This document shows positions 7,827-15,542 of a stretch of DNA of 41,023 bases, one piece after another (the stretch's first letter is position 1; each line of letters begins with the position of its first letter). The notes beneath the pieces are model-generated. The model ran no database searches and was not told the origin of the DNA. It worked only from the letters and a program-made list of their open reading frames with translations. The stretch is from an uncultured Bacteroidales bacterium. GTDB taxonomy: Bacteria; Bacteroidota; Bacteroidia; Bacteroidales; Bacteroidaceae. Made by a program: the position numbers and the translations under genes. The stretch is from the NCBI GenBank assembly GCA_902778265.1, contig CACYXI010000015.1, positions 1 through 41,023 on the forward strand, read 5' to 3'.

Positions 7827-10184
7827 ATGAATAAGAAAATCATTTCTATGCTTCTAACCGCATCAGCCCTCGCAGGCTGCAACAATCAAGCTACAGTAGA
7901 GAACTACGACCAGCAGGTTGACGAACTCTATAACAAGATGTCACAGGAAGAACGCCTGGCACAGCTCCAGAGCCGATTCATGGACGACCTCTTCGACAAA
8001 GACGGCAAGCTCGACACCGCCCAGTGTCGTAAGCTCATACCTAATGGTATGGGACATTTCTCTCAGTATGCAAGCCAAAAGCCAATGGCTGCCAACCTCC
8101 TCCGTGACCGCGTGGCACAGCTTCAGGACTGGCTCATCAATAACACCCCTAACGGCATTCCGGCTCTCTTCCATGAGGAGGTGCTGACTGGCATAAACAC
8201 TCAGGATGCCACCATCTATCCACAACAAATAGGACAGGCTTGTTCTTTCAATACCGAACTTGCACAGCTCAAGACCGAACAGACAGGCGAGGAAATGCGT
8301 AAGATGGGTGGATTGCAGTCGCTCTCGCCAATGGTTGACGTATGTCGTACACCGACATTCAACCGTCTTGAGGAGTCATACGGTGAAGATGCCTATCTAT
8401 CAGCAGCCTTCGGAACAGCCTTCGTAAAGGGTTTGCAGAAAGGTGGACTGAAGAAGGGCGTAAGCACCTGCTCAAAGCACTACCTCGGCTATGGCGGCGG
8501 TGGCGATGCTGACGAGAAGGAGCTTATGGAGGAAATCCTTATGCCTCACGAGGCTATGATTCGTCTGGCAGAGAACCGTATGGTGATGCCTGGCTATCAC
8601 GCTGTGCACGGCACTAACTGCGTGGCTAACACCGAGATACTTACCGACATACTCCGTGGCTATGTTGGCTTTGACGGCGTTATCGTCAGCGATTATACTG
8701 CCATCGACCAGATACCAGACCAAGAGGATAATCTCCACCGTGCAGCTGCCGCTATCAATGCCGGCAACGACGTTGATTTCCCTTCTGGCTCAAACTATGC
8801 CCTTCTGCCAGAGGCTATGGAGAAAGGGCTTGTGAAGCCTGAGACCTTCGAGCGCGCTGTGAAGAACGTGCTCAAGCATAAGTTCCGCCTCGGAATGTTC
8901 GATAAGGACGCATACCTATATAGTAAGGAAGACATCAAACCTGATAGTCCAGAGGATCGTAAGACGGCCTATGACATTGCTTCGCAGTCTATCGTTCTGC
9001 TTGAGAACAACGGCATTCTGCCTCTTCAGACCAAGACACCTAACATTCTGCTCACTGGTCCTAATGCAAACTCTATGTGGGCTATGTGTGGCGACTACAG
9101 CTACCCATCAATGGCTTATTTCTGGAAGAAGACCGACGTGGGCGGCGAGAATCCGCACATCGTAACTGTTAACGAAGGTATGACAAAGCGTATGCCACAG
9201 GGCTTCAACGTGAAGTATTCACGCGGTTGCGACTGGACTGAGGAAATCGAGACCAAGTATGACGTGGTTGGCGCAGGTGACGAGCGTGCATGGGAATATG
9301 AGATTCTTCATCGTAAGGTGGAGTCTGGCGAAAAGGCTGATGCAAAAGAGGCTCTCAGCATGGCAAAGGATTGCGATGTAATCGTTGCAGCCATGGGTGA
9401 GAACGTGATGCTATGCGGTGAGAACCGTGATCGTAAGGGCATCCGTCTGCCAGGCAAGCAGGAGCAGTATGTAGAATCACTCATCGCTACTGGTAAGCCA
9501 GTCGTGCTCGTTCTCTTCGGCGGTCGTGCAATGCCACTCTCTGAGAAGATCGTCAAGGGTTGTGCAGCAATCATCCAGGCTTGGTATCCTGGCGAGGAAG
9601 GCGGTAATGCTCTCGCTGACATCCTCTACGGCAAGGTTTCACCCTCTGCAAAGCTCAGCGTAAGCTATCCTAACACAGAGATCAACGAGCCAATCTGCTA
9701 CAATTACTCTGACGCTAAGGATTCACGCATCCAGTGGCCATTCGGCTATGGTCTCTCATACAGCACCTTCGAGTACAGCAACCTGAAGATCGCCAATGAG
9801 GCAAAAACTTCCGATGAAACTGCCACTCTCACATTCGACATCAAAAACACAGGCAACGTAGCTGCTGACGAAATTGCACAGCTCTACCTCTCCCCTACTG
9901 CCAAGGATCAGAACATCCGTCCTATCCAGTTGCAGGGCTTTGCACGTGTTCATCTTGAGAAGGGTGAGACAAAGACCGTGACGATAAAGATGTACACCGA
10001 GCAGTTCGGCTATTACACCAATACCGACGGCAATCGTCAATGGAACATAGCTCCTGGTAAGTTCACAGTCAAGATTGGTGCTTCTTCACAGGACATCAAG
10101 CTCAAGCAAGACATCACGCTCACGGGTGATAAGCAGAATAAGCCATTGCGCGAGTTCTACTTCTCAGAGACGAGTGTGAAGTAA
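7827..10184 (+). CDS. Glycoside hydrolase family 3 lipoprotein (beta-glucosidase/xylosidase type)
   Basis: A 785-residue exo-acting beta-glycosidase. The N-terminus MNKKIISMLLTASALAGC is a lipoprotein signal (LAGC, Cys18), so the enzyme is probably anchored to a membrane facing the periplasm or surface. The N-terminal barrel holds KHYLGYG and the nucleophile motif GVIVSDYTAID with Asp289. The C-terminal alpha/beta domain carries the segments around AMGENVMLCGENRDR, and a fibronectin III-like domain (KNTGNVAADEIAQLYLSP) ends the protein. Sequence alone cannot separate beta-glucosidase from beta-xylosidase. No SusC/SusD genes or other glycosidases are adjacent, so this is not an obvious polysaccharide utilisation locus. 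It is transcribed alone and has a terminator 30 nt downstream. Confidence 0.92.
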   Translation: MNKKIISMLLTASALAGCNNQATVENYDQQVDELYNKMSQEERLAQLQSRFMDDLFDKDGKLDTAQCRKLIPNGMGHFSQYASQKPMAANLLRDRVAQLQDWLINNTPNGIPALFHEEVLTGINTQDATIYPQQIGQACSFNTELAQLKTEQTGEEMRKMGGLQSLSPMVDVCRTPTFNRLEESYGEDAYLSAAFGTAFVKGLQKGGLKKGVSTCSKHYLGYGGGGDADEKELMEEILMPHEAMIRLAENRMVMPGYHAVHGTNCVANTEILTDILRGYVGFDGVIVSDYTAIDQIPDQEDNLHRAAAAINAGNDVDFPSGSNYALLPEAMEKGLVKPETFERAVKNVLKHKFRLGMFDKDAYLYSKEDIKPDSPEDRKTAYDIASQSIVLLENNGILPLQTKTPNILLTGPNANSMWAMCGDYSYPSMAYFWKKTDVGGENPHIVTVNEGMTKRMPQGFNVKYSRGCDWTEEIETKYDVVGAGDERAWEYEILHRKVESGEKADAKEALSMAKDCDVIVAAMGENVMLCGENRDRKGIRLPGKQEQYVESLIATGKPVVLVLFGGRAMPLSEKIVKGCAAIIQAWYPGEEGGNALADILYGKVSPSAKLSVSYPNTEINEPICYNYSDAKDSRIQWPFGYGLSYSTFEYSNLKIANEAKTSDETATLTFDIKNTGNVAADEIAQLYLSPTAKDQNIRPIQLQGFARVHLEKGETKTVTIKMYTEQFGYYTNTDGNRQWNIAPGKFTVKIGASSQDIKLKQDITLTGDKQNKPLREFYFSETSVK

Positions 10185-10212
10185 ATGAACAATGAATAAT
10201 GAACAATGAAAA
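10185..10212. repeat. Four tandem 7-nt units directly after the GH3 stop codon
   Basis: Heptamers ATGAACA, ATGAATA, ATGAACA, ATGAAAA begin at 10185, 10192, 10199 and 10206. The first base follows the GH3 stop codon with no gap. Unlike the other heptad elements there is no matching inverted arm; the array runs straight into the terminator hairpin. Confidence 0.75.
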
Positions 10213-10214
10213 AT

Positions 10215-10247
10215 GCCTGTCGCGAAATATTCACGACAGGCTTTTTT
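10215..10247 (+). terminator. Intrinsic terminator of the GH3 gene
   Basis: Stem GCCTGTCG (10215-10222) with CGACAGGC (10234-10241), an 11-nt loop, then TTTTTT. It stands between convergent genes and, with AAAAAT on its left side, could also act weakly for the minus-strand reductase gene. Confidence 0.85.
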
Positions 10248-10258
10248 ATGTAATTAAC

Positions 10259-10834
10259 CTAAATAACCAACTTCCCAACCGCCTTACAGCATTTCCGCTT
10301 GTCTTTCTCCGTCAGTTGCTTATGCATCGCCGTACCGCCACGCTCGATGGTCGCAACGATCTTAAAGCCGGAATAGTGGCATATCTCTCGCATGGCACGA
10401 ATAGCACCGCGCGACTGATTGAACCAAACATTCCAAGGCCAAGGCGTGGTACAGGTGCTGAGGAGAATACATTTCTTGCCCTTCATAAGCGGTTCTGGAA
10501 AACGAGGAGTATCGCGCATCATACCATAAACGATACGGTCGAACAGCAGCTTCATCTGCCCAGGGATATTACCCCAATAGCAAGGCGCACCCATGATAAT
10601 GGCATCTGCATCCTGTAGCATCTTCAGCACTCGCTGGGAATCATCCTCTCCAAGCACGCACTTCTCCTTCGAGCGGCAAGCCATACAGCCGATGCAAGGC
10701 TTAATGTTCAGGTCATTGGTGAAAACCGTCTGCACATTATCACCTCTCAGCTCCGCTTCCTCTCGCATAATGCCGAGCATCTGCGAAACCAATCCCTTCT
10801 TACGTGGGCTTCCAGAAATAATCAGTATATTCAT
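10259..10834 (-). CDS. Flavodoxin-like NAD(P)H-dependent FMN reductase / iron-sulfur flavoprotein
   Basis: A 191-residue cytoplasmic flavoprotein. The N-terminal MNILIISGSPRKKGL is the phosphate-binding loop for FMN of the flavodoxin-like fold. CIGCMACRSKEKC (about residues 47-59) matches the compact cysteine motif of the iron-sulfur flavoprotein/reductase group, and GAPCYWGNIPGQMKLLFDR is the second flavin-contact loop. Members reduce FMN, quinones or other small acceptors with NAD(P)H; the substrate here cannot be told. The gene is convergent with the GH3 gene and has no close same-strand partner. Confidence 0.85.
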   Translation of the reverse strand: MNILIISGSPRKKGLVSQMLGIMREEAELRGDNVQTVFTNDLNIKPCIGCMACRSKEKCVLGEDDSQRVLKMLQDADAIIMGAPCYWGNIPGQMKLLFDRIVYGMMRDTPRFPEPLMKGKKCILLSTCTTPWPWNVWFNQSRGAIRAMREICHYSGFKIVATIERGGTAMHKQLTEKDKRKCCKAVGKLVI

Positions 10835-10886
10835 TGTTTCAATAGTACGTTAAACTAAAATTTATCCTCTTATTTACTTCCGAAGA

Positions 10887-11007
10887 TCTTCCCTTGTTCC
10901 TTCGTTGATCCTCCGTACCAAAGTCGGTGCAAAGTCGGTGCAAAGTCGGTGAAGGAACTATTATATAGCGAAGATTCATCGAGTTTGGTACGGAGGATAA
11001 ACGGAAG
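10887..11007. repeat. Inverted repeat containing three exact 11-nt tandem units
   Basis: CAAAGTCGGTG is repeated three times exactly at 10919, 10930 and 10941. The array lies inside an inverted repeat: GATCCTCCGTACCAAA (about 10908-10922) pairs with TTTGGTACGGAGGAT (about 10984-10998). A second possible pairing is GTTCCTTC near 10896 with GAAGGAAC near 10951. No gene is seen between 10835 and 11062. Confidence 0.75.
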
Positions 11008-11062
11008 ATTATCGGTTAACAATACCATGCATAGACTTCCCACTTACTTATCTTCACACCCT

Positions 11063-11680
11063 CTATCGTGCATTTCCCTGGAGATTTATGATTTTCTGAC
11101 TCTCAGTAATGCGACCTCCATCAATCTGTAGTCGTATGGTCAAAATCAGCGCATTGTCTTTCACTTCAAAGTCATAATTCTTATTATAAGAAGTACATTC
11201 GTTTGAGCAATAACTTTCAGCGGCAAAACATTCTACCTCCTTCACATCAGAAAAGCACCGATAGAAAGCACCATTTTCCATAGCATAAATTGAATAGCAC
11301 ACCTCCTTGGTACACATATCCGAATACGACTGCTTAACACAAAGGAAATGGCGATTTCCGAACTGAGAAGATTTCACGGTATCAATCTTTGCCGACTCTG
11401 CACAAAATAAGACATCAGGCTTCTTTTTGTCAATGGCAACTATAAAAGAACTCTTGCCACCAGCAATATTACCAATAAGAAAAAGCGAGTCATTGCTATC
11501 ACAATGAAAAAAGACTTTCTCGACAGTTATTCTGTCCGATTCATCATTATAATCACGGAAATCAGGCAATAAAGCTTTATCCCCAAACCTGTTTGGGATA
11601 GTAAGATATTCATTACCATCATTAGCCCTAACGCATAATGCAAGGAGCAAAAATATTCCGAGAATGATTCTTGTTTTCAT
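11063..11680 (-). CDS. Secreted hypothetical protein
   Basis: A 205-residue protein of unrecognised family. The start at 11680 gives a classical signal peptide (MKTRIILGIFLLLALCVRA). Upstream in-frame codons to 11752 are excluded because the promoter lies at 11711-11741. The mature part is mostly beta-like with many cysteines (FHCDSND, FCAESAKI, FLCVKQSYSDMCTKEVCYS, FAAESYCSNECTSYN), suggesting disulfides in an extracytoplasmic compartment. No catalytic motif is recognised. It stands alone between a repeat element and a promoter region. Confidence 0.7.
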   Translation of the reverse strand: MKTRIILGIFLLLALCVRANDGNEYLTIPNRFGDKALLPDFRDYNDESDRITVEKVFFHCDSNDSLFLIGNIAGGKSSFIVAIDKKKPDVLFCAESAKIDTVKSSQFGNRHFLCVKQSYSDMCTKEVCYSIYAMENGAFYRCFSDVKEVECFAAESYCSNECTSYNKNYDFEVKDNALILTIRLQIDGGRITESQKIINLQGNAR

Positions 11681-11710
11681 TTCTTTATCGTCTTTATCAC
11701 AATACAGGTA

Positions 11711-11741
11711 CAAAGGTAATATTTTTTCATAAGAAACCAAA
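11711..11741 (-). promoter_or_regulatory. Bacteroidetes-type promoter for the secreted hypothetical gene
   Basis: On the minus strand TTTG (11738-11741), a 19-nt spacer, then TACCTTTG (11711-11718). This is a perfect -33/-7 pair. Transcription should start near 11705, about 25 nt upstream of the ATG at 11680, which fixes that start. Confidence 0.75.
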
Positions 11742-11907
11742 CAATACAACATAAAAAAATTGTGCTGTCAAACAAAAAACAATTATTTCAGAGTATTAAA
11801 ATGCACATTAGAACATACAAATTTGTTACAACAGGCATATACGGATGTTGTATAATTATGACTTTCAGCGTTTTGTAACAAACAGTATTTTTCAGGTAAC
11901 ATATTTT

Positions 11908-11939
11908 CTTGTCTATTCAGAAAAGATGTATTACCTTTG
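11908..11939 (+). promoter_or_regulatory. Promoter of a candidate small RNA
   Basis: CTTG at 11908-11911, a 20-nt spacer, then TACCTTTG at 11932-11939. No convincing protein-coding frame follows before a strong terminator at 12024-12059. Confidence 0.6.
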
Positions 11940-11944
11940 CATCA

Positions 11945-12060
11945 GATTCCTAAAGAAATAAAAAATGTTTTTGGATATAAAATGAGATATCCGTGTTTTA
12001 TGGTTAGTTTTTTAAACGTCAGTGAGGATCACATCGTGAGATGAGGTCCTCTTTTTTTTG
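11945..12060 (+). ncRNA. Candidate ~115-nt small RNA
   Basis: A promoter-to-terminator unit without a credible gene. Transcription from the TACCTTTG box should start near 11945. The transcript would contain a hairpin GGATAT (11973-11978)/ATATCC (11987-11992) and end in an intrinsic terminator at 12024-12059. The only reading frame from an ATG (11966) encodes six residues (MFLDIK). It lies between two minus-strand genes and is transcribed against the end of the phospholipid operon. Its identity (for example a 6S-like RNA, leader remnant or trans-acting sRNA) is not determined. Confidence 0.45.
12024..12059 (+). terminator. Strong intrinsic terminator with GTGA tetraloop
   Basis: GAGGATC (12024-12030) pairs with GGTCCTC (12045-12051), including one G-U pair. 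After an A-A mismatch the stem continues as CATC (12032-12035)/GATG (12040-12043) closed by a GTGA (GNRA) loop. Eight T residues follow at 12052-12059. Confidence 0.85.
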
Positions 12061-12106
12061 TCCTCAAAACACACAATATTTACGAGACAAAGACTCATAC
12101 AAACAA

Positions 12107-12187
12107 CAAGAAAAAAAAACGAATTAAACGAATATTTTTACACAAGAGAATTCATCATTCGTTTTAATTCGTTTAATTCGTTGTTGT
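12107..12187. repeat. Inverted repeat with ~9-nt units; likely terminator of the minus-strand phospholipid operon
   Basis: Left arm includes CGAATTAAACGAAT (12120-12133), right arm ATTCGTTTTAATTCG (12157-12171) and ATTCGTTTAATTCG (12167-12180). The TTCGTTTAA words repeat at 9-10 nt. Read on the minus strand, the stem is followed by nine T residues (complement of 12110-12119), so it can terminate the operon ending at 12208. The rest of the 11753-12207 gap holds the small RNA unit. Confidence 0.75.
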
Positions 12188-12207
12188 ATTCCCTGTTTTG
12201 AAAAGAA

Positions 12208-12822
12208 TCAGCAGAAAATCTTATCTGTTGCGAAAACATCTTCGAGCTTATTCATTGGGGTAAGATGTGCCTGAAAACCCATAGACTTTGCTGTGGCGAT
12301 ATTGCTTCTTGAATCGTCGAAGAAAATGGTTTCCTCTGGCGAAATACCCGTTGAATCTATGACAGCCTGAAAAATACGTGGATCTGGCTTTGCAAGCTGC
12401 ATTTCATGAGAAAGGAAAAGCTGGTCGAAGCAGTCTTCTGGTTCTACTCCATGCTTACGGAATGCCTCGGTCGCAATCTGCCACCCTCTATCGTATATAT
12501 TACTGAGAAGATACACCTTATGCTCTTTTCTAAGCTCCATAAGCATATCTATTCGTGAGGCTGGGATAACGTCAAGAACATCGTCCATAGCCCAAAGAAT
12601 TTCCTCGTCAGTAACGTCTTTGCGACACAGCGGACGGATAGTGTCGCAATATTCCTGTTCGGGCATAAGACCGTTAAGATATGCGAGGGTTGGGACGGAA
12701 ATTTCTGGCTGTCTGAGACAACCTTCAAAGTCGGGTAGCCCGACGAAATTGAGCGCCTTTGTATCACGCTCAAGGTCGAGATTGATGATTACACCGGCAA
12801 GGTCGAAGATATAGTTCGTCAT
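12208..12822 (-). CDS. HAD-family phosphatase, YihX-like
   Basis: A 204-residue haloacid dehalogenase-superfamily hydrolase. Motif I is YIFDLAGVI: the nucleophile Asp7 is present but the usual second Asp is Ala9, as in the YihX-like subgroup, where this position is often G or A. Motif II is YLLSNIYDRG, motif III is the Lys of LAKPDPRIF, and motif IV is FFDDSRSNI. A helical cap lies between motifs I and II. Substrates of this group are sugar phosphates or similar small phosphoesters; the actual substrate is unknown. It is the last gene of the psd operon and its ATG directly follows the upstream stop codon (TAAATG). Confidence 0.88.
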   Translation of the reverse strand: MTNYIFDLAGVIINLDLERDTKALNFVGLPDFEGCLRQPEISVPTLAYLNGLMPEQEYCDTIRPLCRKDVTDEEILWAMDDVLDVIPASRIDMLMELRKEHKVYLLSNIYDRGWQIATEAFRKHGVEPEDCFDQLFLSHEMQLAKPDPRIFQAVIDSTGISPEETIFFDDSRSNIATAKSMGFQAHLTPMNKLEDVFATDKIFC

Positions 12823-13485
12823 TTAATTGAAGAACTTGAGGAGCTTGACGAGGTCTTCCTGTCTTGCCCAATTAAAATTCAACGAAGTAGTAACCTGATA
12901 TTCCTTACGCTGGTCTTTCTTTATGACGAGCTTCACCGAACGCTCATGAGCAAGAGTCACCTTGCCACCTGCTACGTAATAGTAAGTGTCAACGAGTGGA
13001 TAAGGCTCTTCCTCCTCCGCACCATCCATTCGGGTTGTTGACATACTTTCGCCTATGGCACGCCCCGCGCTGAGATCGTCAAGCATAGAAGAGTTTGTTA
13101 TGGTACTGTTATTGAGGTATTCGCCCTTCATTGTCTCTATATCTATTGTACGCACGCGCACGAGACTTGCATTTCCCTCAGTTGCCACGACCTCTGCAAG
13201 TTGGTTCTTCACGTTGATGAAGTTACGTTCGCCCACGGTGATGCTCTCCACTACTGGCATAGATGCTTCCATAATCTCGCCTGTAGGCATTTTCTTATAG
13301 ACGAGGGTGCTGTTCTTCATAAATATGTTTGTCTGCTTATGCACGCTTGACTTGCCATCCTTCAACTTTATGATGGCAGGTTGGAAATCCGCAAACATGG
13401 TTACTGTCTTGCTTCTTCCTGAAGGAATCTGCGCAAAGGCAGATGTGCATATTGCAAGCAGAAATAACAGAATGTATTGTTTCAT
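12823..13485 (-). CDS. Secreted hypothetical protein in the phospholipid operon
   Basis: A 220-residue protein with a clear signal peptide (MKQYILLFLLAICTSAFAQ). The mature region is predicted mostly beta with short charged strands (KTVTMFADFQPAIIKLKDGK, EITVGERNFINVKN) and ends LVKLLKFFN. No domain is recognised. Its position, 12 nt after the DUF4834 gene and immediately before the HAD gene, suggests coexpression with psd and pssA, so an envelope role is plausible but inferred from context only. Confidence 0.75.
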   Translation of the reverse strand: MKQYILLFLLAICTSAFAQIPSGRSKTVTMFADFQPAIIKLKDGKSSVHKQTNIFMKNSTLVYKKMPTGEIMEASMPVVESITVGERNFINVKNQLAEVVATEGNASLVRVRTIDIETMKGEYLNNSTITNSSMLDDLSAGRAIGESMSTTRMDGAEEEEPYPLVDTYYYVAGGKVTLAHERSVKLVIKKDQRKEYQVTTSLNFNWARQEDLVKLLKFFN

Positions 13486-13497
13486 AAGGCAAGTTTT

Positions 13498-13806
13498 TTA
13501 GTCAACCATTTCAAAATCCACGTACTCACCTTCATTGGCAGAGAATATCTTCTTACCGTTGTTATTGGCTGAAGTGGATTGTGAGGTATGCTGTTGCGAA
13601 CTTTGACGCGAATTGTTGCTGGTGCTCTGCTGCTGGGATTGGGAATTAAACCCACCGCTGAAACCGCTAAACGGATTAGGCTGTGGGCGACCAGTCAACT
13701 TATACCATAAATTCCTCAGTTTGGTGTATGCCACGAGAGAAATGACAAGGACTGGTACAAGCAGGAATAGCAGCAGTAGTCCGATGATAATAAGTATCAG
13801 ATGCAT
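13498..13806 (-). CDS. DUF4834-like small membrane protein
   Basis: A 102-residue protein with one long N-terminal membrane helix (LILIIIGLLLLFLLVPVLVI), a short basic stretch, a Gln/Ser/Asn-rich linker (about residues 50-80) and the conserved C-terminal motif KKIFSANEGEYVDFEMVD. That C-terminal motif is the reason for the DUF4834 call. The function of the family is not known. The start overlaps the pssA stop by one nt (TAATG), indicating coupling within the phospholipid operon. Confidence 0.78.
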   Translation of the reverse strand: MHLILIIIGLLLLFLLVPVLVISLVAYTKLRNLWYKLTGRPQPNPFSGFSGGFNSQSQQQSTSNNSRQSSQQHTSQSTSANNNGKKIFSANEGEYVDFEMVD

Positions 13807-14534
13807 TATTTCTTCTGTGTAGCGATTGATACTGCTATGTATGCAACGATGATGATGCAGAATGGAGCATAGCAGAGTTTGATATTGTCATCGATGATGC
13901 CGTATGCAATTCCACCGATAAGTACGAGTGCGCTAAAGATGACAAAGCAATACTTTATCTCGTTGCCCATGAAGCCCCAATGCTTGAATTTGAGTGCAAA
14001 CATCGGAATCTCTGCGACAAGTAGCCATGAACTGACCACAATGCCGATAAGCATCAATGGCAGAGTATAGGTGCTGTATGTCATCTGCATCTCGAATCCT
14101 ACGACAAGAGAGCCCCAGAAAAGCGCATTGGCAGGTGTAGGGAGTCCGATGAAAGACGTAGTCTGACGTGTGTCGAGATTGAACTTTGCCAGTCTCAGGG
14201 CAGAGAATGCAGAAATGATATAGGCGAAGAATGGAATCGTACCGCGCCACGTCTCAAGGAATGAAGGATAGTCGATCACACCAAGAAACCAGAACAATAT
14301 ACTTGCCGGCGCAACACCGAAGGTAACATCATCTGCCAAGGAATCGAGTTCCTTACCAATCGGACTTGACACACCAAGTACACGTGCCGACATTCCATCG
14401 AAGAAGTCGAATACAGCTCCGAGAATGATGAACAACAATGCCATTTCAGGCATACCATATAATGCGAATACTGTTGCAACGCATCCAGAGATGAGGTTGC
14501 AACAGGTTATTGTATTTGGGATATGCTTTTTCAT
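13806..14534 (-). CDS. pssA: CDP-diacylglycerol-serine O-phosphatidyltransferase
   Basis: A 242-residue integral membrane enzyme making phosphatidylserine from CDP-diacylglycerol and serine. The CDP-alcohol phosphotransferase signature is complete: DG at 46-47, AR at 50-51, then G60, D64 and D68 with exact DG-x2-AR-x8-G-x3-D-x3-D spacing. Several hydrophobic helices follow. The next step, decarboxylation to phosphatidylethanolamine, is encoded by psd upstream on the same strand. The two genes are separated by about 150 nt occupied by a heptad inverted repeat. Confidence 0.95.
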   Translation of the reverse strand: MKKHIPNTITCCNLISGCVATVFALYGMPEMALLFIILGAVFDFFDGMSARVLGVSSPIGKELDSLADDVTFGVAPASILFWFLGVIDYPSFLETWRGTIPFFAYIISAFSALRLAKFNLDTRQTTSFIGLPTPANALFWGSLVVGFEMQMTYSTYTLPLMLIGIVVSSWLLVAEIPMFALKFKHWGFMGNEIKYCFVIFSALVLIGGIAYGIIDDNIKLCYAPFCIIIVAYIAVSIATQKK

Positions 14535-14540
14535 AAGAAA

Positions 14541-14681
14541 TTATAAAATGAAAAATGAAAAATTATAAAATACAGATTAGTATAAATTAAAAATGAAAAA
14601 TGAAAAATCATAAAATACAGATTACGCCTTTTGACGCAAAAAGTAATTTGTATTTTTCATTGTTCATTGTTCATTTTTCAC
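14541..14681. repeat. Inverted repeat with 7-nt units and a duplicated left arm
   Basis: The right arm has heptamers TTTTTCA, TTGTTCA, TTGTTCA, TTTTTCA at 14653, 14660, 14667 and 14674. The left side carries two direct copies of about 38 nt (about 14541-14579 and 14586-14624), each with AAAATGA-type heptamers followed by a shared TAAAATACAGATTA tail. The element fills the gap between psd and pssA, so it would be transcribed inside the operon mRNA. Confidence 0.8.
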
Positions 14682-14688
14682 TTTTCCT

Positions 14689-15384
14689 TTACTGTTTCAG
14701 TCTTCCTATTACCGTCTGGTTGCCCGTCGTTGACTGCCCAAGCTTCACGTTAATCTCTGTGCCGATAGGCAGGAAGAGATCAACGCGAGAGCCGAACTTG
14801 ATAAAGCCCAGATGCTCATCGATATAGCATTCCTCACCTTCCTTGGCGTAGGTCACGATACGGCGTGCCATAGCACCAGCAATCTGACGGCAGAGAATAT
14901 CCACACCACTATCGGTAGTGATAATGGTGTCAGCCATCTCGTTCTCTTCACTTGCCTTTGGAAGCCACGCCTTGTGGAAAGCTCCGTTCTGATGATGAAC
15001 GAGTTTCACCTTACCGTCAACAGGGAACCAGTTGGCATGTACGTTGAAAAGACTCATGAAGATACTTACCATGATACGACGCTCATGGAAGTATTTGTTT
15101 TCCTCTACCTCCTGAACAACGACGATACGTCCGTCAGCAGGCGCAACTACTATATTGTCCGTATCTTCCTCTCCAAAATATCGGATAGGACAACGGAAGA
15201 AGTTTACTACAATACAATATATCGTAATAAAGATGACTGAGAAGCAATAGAACGGAATGTGGGTATCAAAGGAACGCCACAGTATGATACCGATCGCTAC
15301 AATGAACATTAGGCCGTAGATTAATGTGTCAGTACCTTCTCGGTGCAGTCTTATTTTTTTCAGTTTTTTTATTCTTTTTCCCAT
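14689..15384 (-). CDS. psd: Phosphatidylserine decarboxylase (short, GSR type)
   Basis: A 231-residue membrane-associated enzyme converting phosphatidylserine to phosphatidylethanolamine. The start at 15384 ([17 protein letters not shown]) is chosen because the promoter lies at 15427-15458, so the ATG at 15429 could not be transcribed. Two N-terminal hydrophobic segments are followed by [27 protein letters not shown] and the self-cleavage site [15 protein letters not shown], where Ser199 becomes the pyruvoyl prosthetic group. Length and the GSR motif fit the short Psd class rather than the longer LGST enterobacterial type. It is the first gene of the operon with pssA. Confidence 0.95.
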   Translation of the reverse strand: MGKRIKKLKKIRLHREGTDTLIYGLMFIVAIGIILWRSFDTHIPFYCFSVIFITIYCIVVNFFRCPIRYFGEEDTDNIVVAPADGRIVVVQEVEENKYFHERRIMVSIFMSLFNVHANWFPVDGKVKLVHHQNGAFHKAWLPKASEENEMADTIITTDSGVDILCRQIAGAMARRIVTYAKEGEECYIDEHLGFIKFGSRVDLFLPIGTEINVKLGQSTTGNQTVIGRLKQ

Positions 15385-15426
15385 TATCGAAAGCTGAGTT
15401 TCGTATTTAGCATGTATAATTCCGTG

Positions 15427-15458
15427 CAAAGATAATGGTTTTTATCGGAAATAGCAAA
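15427..15458 (-). promoter_or_regulatory. Bacteroidetes-type promoter of the psd-pssA operon
   Basis: On the minus strand TTTG (15455-15458), a 20-nt spacer, then TATCTTTG (15427-15434). Start of transcription is expected near 15421, about 37 nt upstream of the chosen psd ATG. Confidence 0.75.
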
Positions 15459-15528
15459 TTTTTTCTTTATTTTCGTTAATTTATTGCTCTTTTTGTTAGT
15501 GAATTGTGGGTATCTCCTGTTTTTTTCG

Positions 15529-15536
15529 TATTTTTG
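15529..15536 (+). promoter_or_regulatory. Candidate -7 element of dnaE, very close to the start codon
   Basis: TATTTTTG matches TAnnTTTG. The ATG of dnaE is at 15543, only 6 nt beyond the box, so transcription from here would give an mRNA with almost no leader. A TTG or TGTG sequence about 20-22 nt upstream could be the -33 box. The T-rich context makes chance matching possible. Confidence 0.4.
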
Positions 15537-15542
15537 CGTTCT

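Noticed and set aside
7827-10184. Polysaccharide utilisation locus around the GH3 gene
   Set aside because: No SusC/SusD pair, sensor regulator or second glycosidase is adjacent; the gene has its own terminator.
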